A stretch of DNA of 27,929 nt from positions 1 to 27,929 of the forward strand of contig JANNOJ010000043.1 in assembly GCA_031399025.1 (NCBI GenBank), read 5' to 3'. This document shows positions 23,639 through 27,929 of the stretch, piece by piece. The notes beneath the pieces were generated by a model. It was given only the letters and a program-made list of their open reading frames with translations. It ran no database searches and was not told the origin of the DNA. Each line of letters opens with the position of its first letter. Positions within the stretch are counted from its first letter, which is position 1. A program made the position numbers and the translations under genes. This stretch comes from CBDBZL01 sp031399025 (GTDB lineage: Bacteria > Pseudomonadota > Alphaproteobacteria > Sphingomonadales > Sphingomonadaceae).

Positions 23639-24670
23639 TCAGGCGGCGCTGGCCGCCAGCGCGAGCAGGGCATCGCGCTTGGCCAGCAGTTCGGCGCGAT
23701 CAACCTTGGTTCCGCCAAGCGTTTCAATCGCCTGCGGAGTCGCGAGCGCGCGTTCGAGACGTTCGTGCGCCAACTCGCTCATCGCCGGAACCCGCGCGGC
23801 GATCGCGACCATGTCCGCCATCTTCGCCCAGCAATTGAGCACGATATCGCAGCCCGCCGCGATCGCCCGCTCCGCCCGTTCCGGCACGCTGCCGGCTAGC
23901 GCCGCCATGTCGATGTCATCGGTCAACAAGAGGCCGGCAAAGCCGATCCGGCGCCGGATGATCTCGCCCACGATGGTGCGTGACAAGGTGGCCGGCTGGT
24001 CCGCGTCCCAAGCGGGGTAGCGGATATGGGCGGTCATGCCGACCGGGGTGTCGGCCAGCCGGCGGAAGGGGGCGAGGTCCTCCTCCAGTTCCGCAGCACT
24101 CGCGTGCACCACCGGCAGCTCCTGGTGGCTGTCGGCCTCGGTACGGCCGTGGCCGGGCATGTGCTTGATGCAGCCGGCAACGCCGGCGCGGGCGAGCCCG
24201 TCCAGGATCGCCCGGCCCAGCGCCGCCACCTGCATCGGCTCGCTGCCGAGCGCCCGGTCGCCGATCACGTCATGAGCGCCCGCCTGGCGCAGATCGAGCA
24301 GCGGCCAGTAATCGAGCGTGATGCCCATCTCTGCAAGGTCGCGCCCGAGGAGCTCGGCATTCACCCGGGCCGCTTCGATGGCGCTCATAGGCGCGGTCGC
24401 GTAGAGCTCGGCGAACGCCTGGCCGGGCGGGTAGGCGGGCCAGTGCGGCGGCTTCAGACGCGCCACGCGGCCGCCTTCCTGGTCGACCGAGATCAGCAGC
24501 CGATCGCGACCACGAAGGCCGCGCAGTTCCTCGGTGAGCGCGCGAAGCTGTTCGCGCCCCTCGATGTTGCGGGCGAACAGGACATAGCCGGCGGGGTCGC
24601 AATCGCGGAAGAAGGCGCGCTCGTCCGCGGTCAGGCGGGCTCCCGCAAGGCCGAAGATGGCGGGGGTCAT
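23639..24670 (-). CDS. nagZ: Beta-N-acetylhexosaminidase NagZ (GH3)
   Basis: A 343-residue cytosolic enzyme that removes GlcNAc from anhydromuropeptides during peptidoglycan recycling. Its substrates in other bacteria induce AmpC beta-lactamase. The GH3 core is clear: SVDQEGGRVARL (61-72), KHMPGHG (169-175) with the following ADSH holding the Asp-His catalytic dyad (about 180-182), and the nucleophile in LLLTDDIDM (about 251). The single-domain length is normal. ATG 24670 is 100 bases after the SPOR gene stop. It sits between cell-envelope and chromosome-segregation genes, as in other alphaproteobacteria. Confidence 0.95.
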   Translation of the reverse strand: MTPAIFGLAGARLTADERAFFRDCDPAGYVLFARNIEGREQLRALTEELRGLRGRDRLLISVDQEGGRVARLKPPHWPAYPPGQAFAELYATAPMSAIEAARVNAELLGRDLAEMGITLDYWPLLDLRQAGAHDVIGDRALGSEPMQVAALGRAILDGLARAGVAGCIKHMPGHGRTEADSHQELPVVHASAAELEEDLAPFRRLADTPVGMTAHIRYPAWDADQPATLSRTIVGEIIRRRIGFAGLLLTDDIDMAALAGSVPERAERAIAAGCDIVLNCWAKMADMVAIAARVPAMSELAHERLERALATPQAIETLGGTKVDRAELLAKRDALLALAASAA

Positions 24671-24770
24671 TTCGGACGAGTCGCAGTTTTGTACAGGTCA
24701 GGCAAGTTTGCGCCTGCTCTGCGGTGTGGACAGGCGGTGCTACTCGGCCGGCGGTGGCACCGGCCACGCC

Positions 24771-25433
24771 TCAATCCTTGACCTGGCAGTCGCCGCCCTC
24801 GGCGCGGATCGCCGCGCACAAGGCCGCGGCATCGGCCGCGCTGCCGGCAACCGCCTGGAGGCGGAAGATGGCGCCGCTGTCGGCGGTGCCCTCGACGACG
24901 CGGTGGCCGCGCCCCGCGAGCGCCGGAATGCGCACGCCGAGCCGGCCCCAGGCCGCGCTCGCCTCCTCGCGCGAGGCGAATGCGCCGATCTGTACGCCGA
25001 TCCCCCCTTCCGCGGGCGCAGCGACGATCTCCTCGGCAATGCTGCCCTCGCGCACTTCTCCCTCGGCGACCGCGAAGCTGCTATCGCCGGTGCCCGCCAC
25101 CCTGGCCCCGCCCGGATCGGCCGGGCGCACCTTATATGGCCCGGCAGGCGCCGCAATGATGCTGCCATCGGCTACGACCGCCGGATCGTCCGGCCCATCG
25201 AGCAGCCAGAAGGCGCCCGCGGCGAGCGCGGCCAGCAGCATCAGGCCACCCAGGAACACCGTCAGGATGCGGCCCGTATCGAGCCCCGCCCCCTCGCTGT
25301 CCTCGTCGTCCTCATCGGGCTCGAGCCAGGGCGGGCGGCGGGCCGGCTGGTCAGGGCGGAAGAGTGCGCCGCCTTTGCGCCGCTCGCCGTCGGCCGCGAC
25401 TCCGCCGCCAGGACCACGCCCCACCTCGCGCAC
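24771..25433 (-). CDS. SPOR-domain inner-membrane protein
   Basis: A 220-residue bitopic protein. GTG 25433 is chosen: it is one base after the argS stop and has GAGGAA before it; longer frames run into argS. A cytoplasmic, acidic Pro/Glu-rich segment (1-54) precedes one membrane span (about 55-77, ILTVFLGGLMLLAALAAG). After a periplasmic linker, residues about 143-220 form the SPOR fold (VQIGAFASREEASAAWGRL, then YRVV/RLQAVAGSAADAAALC), which binds denuded glycan strands at the division septum. Role in division is likely from the fold; the partner is unknown. Confidence 0.87.
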   Translation of the reverse strand: MREVGRGPGGGVAADGERRKGGALFRPDQPARRPPWLEPDEDDEDSEGAGLDTGRILTVFLGGLMLLAALAAGAFWLLDGPDDPAVVADGSIIAAPAGPYKVRPADPGGARVAGTGDSSFAVAEGEVREGSIAEEIVAAPAEGGIGVQIGAFASREEASAAWGRLGVRIPALAGRGHRVVEGTADSGAIFRLQAVAGSAADAAALCAAIRAEGGDCQVKD

Positions 25434-25434
25434 C

Positions 25435-27180
25435 CTACAATTCCTCGACCGCCCGGACGCCGAGCAGCGCGAGCCCATTGCGGATGACCTGACCGACCTG
25501 CGTCACCAGGAACAGCCGGGCCTCGGTCTCAGCGGGCTGATCCGGGCGGATGATCCGATGCTGCGGGTCATCGTTGCCCATGCTCCAATAGCCGTGGAAG
25601 GCGGAGGCCAGCTGGTTCAGATAGAAGGCGATACGGTGCGGCTCGCGCGCCCTGACCGCCGCCTCCACCTCGCGCGGGAACTGCGCCGCCTGCTTGACGA
25701 GCGCCAGCTCGGCAGGACCGAGCAGGTCGAGCCGGGCGGCTGAAGGCGCAAGCCCTTCCGCCGCCGCCTTGCGCACCGTCGAGTGGATGCGGGCGTGCGC
25801 ATACTGGACGTAGAACACCGGGTTTTCGCGCGAGGCTTCGACCACCTTGGCGAAATCGAAATCCATCTGCGCCTCGGGCTTGCGGGTGAGCATGGTGAAG
25901 CGCACCACGTCCGCGCCCACCTCCTCGACCATATCGGCGAGGCGCACGAAATTGCCCGAACGCTTGGACATCTTCACCGGCTCGCCGGCGCGCAGCAGCT
26001 GGACCATCTGCACCAGCTTGACGTCGAACGGGATCGGCCGGCCCTGCCCCTCGCCGAGCGCGGCCACCGCGGCCCTGATGCGCTTGACCGTACCGGCGTG
26101 GTCGGCGCCCCAGATGTCGATCAGCTCGTCGGCGTTTTCGGCCTTCTGCATGTGATAGGCGAGGTCGGCGCCGAAATAGGTCCATTCGCCGTCGGACTTG
26201 CGGATCGGCCGGTCCTGGTCGTCGCCGAACCTGGTCGAGCGGAACAGCGGCAGCTCGACCGGCTCCCAATCCTCGACCACCTTGCCCTTGGGCTGCTCGA
26301 GCACGCCGTCATAGACGAGCCCGTGTGCGCGCAGCCAGGTCTCGGCGGCCGCGGGCTTGCCGGCGCGCTGCAGTTCGGCCTCGGAGGCGAACAAATCGTG
26401 CTCGATCCCCAGCAGCGCGAGGTCCGCGCGGATCATGTCCAGCATCGCCGCGACCGCGCGCTGGCGGAAGGTAGCCAGCCACTCGGCTGCGGGCGCATCG
26501 GCGTAACGAACGCCGAACTCGCCGGCCAGCGCCGTGCCTACCGGCACCAGGTAATCGCCCGGATAGAGCCCCTCGGGGATCACGCCGATATCCTCGCCCA
26601 GCGCCTCGCGGTAGCGCAGGTGGACCGAATGGGCCAGCGTATCCACCTGGCCGCCCGCATCGTTGACGTAGTACTCGCGCGTCACCTGATGCCCGGCGAA
26701 CTCGAGCAGGTTGGCCAGCGCATCGCCCACCACCGCGCCGCGGCAATGGCCCATGTGCATGGGGCCCGTCGGATTGGCCGAGACGTATTCGACATTCACC
26801 CGCCGCCCCGCCCCCATCGCGGAGCGGCCGTAATCGGCGCCGAGCCCGGCGATCACCGCGAGTTCGGTGCGCCAGGCGACGTCCGCGAGGCGCAGGTTGA
26901 TAAAGCCGGGGCCGGCGAGGGTGGCGCTCTCGATCAGCGGATCGGCGGCCAGGCGGGCGATGATCGTCTCGGCGAGTGCGCGCGGATTGACGCCGGCCCC
27001 CTTGGCCAGCATCATGGCCGCGTTGGTGGCGAGGTCGCCATGCGCGGCGTCGCGCGGCGGCTCGAGGGTGACGGCATCGCGCGGCGCTCCGAACGGCAAA
27101 ACCCCCGCCTCCTGGAGGGCCGCGAGCACCTTATCGATCTTGGCCGCGTAAACCGCGTACACGGTCTGGTGTTGAGCCAT
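25435..27180 (-). CDS. argS: Arginyl-tRNA synthetase
   Basis: A 581-residue class I synthetase that charges tRNA-Arg. The N-terminal Add1 domain precedes the HIGH-class motif, here HMGH at 142-145 in PTGPMHMGHCRG. The KMSK loop is at 403-406 (VKMSKRSGN), and the anticodon-binding helical domain with the DALR-like end (FLVTQVGQVIRNGLALLGV) closes the chain. Complete, ATG 27180. First gene of the eight-gene minus-strand run; the next gene starts one base after its stop. Confidence 0.97.
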   Translation of the reverse strand: MAQHQTVYAVYAAKIDKVLAALQEAGVLPFGAPRDAVTLEPPRDAAHGDLATNAAMMLAKGAGVNPRALAETIIARLAADPLIESATLAGPGFINLRLADVAWRTELAVIAGLGADYGRSAMGAGRRVNVEYVSANPTGPMHMGHCRGAVVGDALANLLEFAGHQVTREYYVNDAGGQVDTLAHSVHLRYREALGEDIGVIPEGLYPGDYLVPVGTALAGEFGVRYADAPAAEWLATFRQRAVAAMLDMIRADLALLGIEHDLFASEAELQRAGKPAAAETWLRAHGLVYDGVLEQPKGKVVEDWEPVELPLFRSTRFGDDQDRPIRKSDGEWTYFGADLAYHMQKAENADELIDIWGADHAGTVKRIRAAVAALGEGQGRPIPFDVKLVQMVQLLRAGEPVKMSKRSGNFVRLADMVEEVGADVVRFTMLTRKPEAQMDFDFAKVVEASRENPVFYVQYAHARIHSTVRKAAAEGLAPSAARLDLLGPAELALVKQAAQFPREVEAAVRAREPHRIAFYLNQLASAFHGYWSMGNDDPQHRIIRPDQPAETEARLFLVTQVGQVIRNGLALLGVRAVEEL

Positions 27181-27290
27181 TGCGGGCCGTTAGCGCGTTT
27201 GCCGAGCCCGGGAAAGGCGGGCCTTCCAGAGCCGCAGGCGGACGAACGAGCGCATGGCTGCGGCCATGTCGGCAACGATCCGGGCTTGGC

Positions 27291-27929
27291 CTATCTCGCG
27301 ACGTTGTGGCGCAATTGGTCCTCGGTCAGCTGGAAGCCGACCAGCAACTCGAACGTGGCGCGGGCCAGCGCCGCGCGCACATCGGGCTGGGTCAGCGGAT
27401 CGACCGCGGCATCCTCGTCGCCCGCCTCGCGCCGGCGGGTGATGCGCTCGCGGATCTCGCCGGGCAGCGTCGCCGCAGCACGCTCGACATAGGCGCCGGC
27501 GGTGCCCGCGCCCTGCGCCCGCGCCTGGCCGTCGGCGAACTCGAGCACGACCGTGCCGACCCGCTTGGCCACGACCGCGTTGCCGCCGCGCACCACGGTA
27601 GAAAAATAGGGCAGCTCCACCCGGCGCGCGCCGGTGGTGTCGCGGCGCTGGGCCTGCACCTCGAAACTGGCGGTGGCGTAGACCTGGTCGGTGGTATCGT
27701 CGCACGCGCTGCGCACCTTGGTGATGGTGGCGGTGAGGTCGATGGCGTCGGCGGTGCGGGCATCGGCGGGGGAGAACAGCGTCACATCGCCCAGGTATAG
27801 CGGCACGCCCGCCGCCGGACAGGGGCTCCGCAACGCGGTGATGCCCACGCCCTGTTCGATCACGAGGTCGCCTTGCGAGCGGCACCCCGCCAGCGCGCCG
27901 GCGGCGGCAAGGCCGATGAGAAGCACGCG
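27291..27929 (-). CDS. Putative lipoprotein, N-terminus beyond the window
   Basis: About 212 residues are visible. The first ones form the end of a signal sequence with a lipobox (ALAGC, Cys 15 of the visible part), so the start codon lies just outside the window; the GTG at 27926 is probably internal. The mature part is mainly beta-strand with VFS/TKV-type alternation and no recognised catalytic motif; the C-terminus is a long charged helix rich in Arg and Glu. Similar unnamed lipoproteins stand near argS in sphingomonads, as recalled. Function unknown. It lies 110 bases upstream of argS on the same strand. Confidence 0.72.
   Translation of the reverse strand, partial: RVLLIGLAAAGALAGCRSQGDLVIEQGVGITALRSPCPAAGVPLYLGDVTLFSPADARTADAIDLTATITKVRSACDDTTDQVYATASFEVQAQRRDTTGARRVELPYFSTVVRGGNAVVAKRVGTVVLEFADGQARAQGAGTAGAYVERAAATLPGEIRERITRRREAGDEDAAVDPLTQPDVRAALARATFELLVGFQLTEDQLRHNVAR

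Noticed and set aside
25783..27492. 569-residue plus-strand frame opposite argS
   Set aside because: Shadow of argS; also crosses an intergenic gap and part of another gene without any domain.
1..27929. CRISPR array, prophage module, toxin-antitoxin pair, insertion sequence, tRNA or rRNA gene
   Set aside because: Looked for along both strands by eye; no spaced repeats, transposase or integrase motifs or tRNA cloverleaf ends were seen.

Overview
The window joins two unrelated pieces of DNA. Bases 1 to about 1445 are AT-richer and carry an incomplete family 9 glycoside hydrolase (cellulase type) with the start of an Ig-like domain; codon use and domain style look like Bacteroidota. From about 1445 to the end the DNA is strongly GC-rich and reads as one continuous, densely packed alphaproteobacterial chromosome segment. 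Its gene content and order (argS, SPOR protein, nagZ, scpA, scpB, tatA, tatB, tatC; bpt, tamA, tamB; glnB, glnA) suggest Sphingomonadales, possibly Erythrobacteraceae; this placement is inference. The junction cuts both the glycoside hydrolase and a methionine aminopeptidase gene, with no mobile element or repeat at the breakpoint, so an assembly or cloning chimera is the simplest explanation.

Layout: (1) 1-1445, foreign GH9 fragment. (2) 1445-2904, minus strand: truncated map, then a DUF4163/DUF3298-type lipoprotein. (3) 2952-5730, plus strand: an M17 leucyl aminopeptidase, a small SH3-domain protein lacking the peptidase domain usual in its relatives, and argC coupled to it by a TGATG overlap. 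(4) 5731-6033, the only gap over 300 bases, holding the glnB leader. (5) 6034-8632, plus strand: glnB (P-II), glnA (type I glutamine synthetase), a strong hairpin, and a GH24 lysozyme. (6) 8655-17337, minus strand: threonine dehydratase, Bpt leucyl/arginyl-transferase, tamA and tamB (coupled). (7) 17438-20380, plus strand: a 3-hydroxyisobutyrate-dehydrogenase-like enzyme coupled to an exported YtcJ-like amidohydrolase, then a small exported or membrane protein with an acidic tail and a clear rho-independent terminator. (8) 20544-27180, minus strand: argS, SPOR protein, nagZ, scpA, scpB, tatA, tatB, tatC, mostly spaced by 1-4 bases or overlapping. (9) 27291 to the edge: an incomplete lipoprotein.

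Functionally the segment is mostly housekeeping: nitrogen assimilation (P-II and glutamine synthetase), arginine synthesis and charging, N-degron protein turnover, outer-membrane protein assembly (TamAB), peptidoglycan turnover (NagZ, GH24, SPOR), chromosome condensation (ScpAB) and folded-protein export (TatABC). I see no CRISPR array, phage module, insertion sequence, tRNA or rRNA, and no convincing undescribed multi-gene system. The points most worth checking are the chimeric junction, the peptidase-less SH3 protein, and a few candidate regulatory sites.
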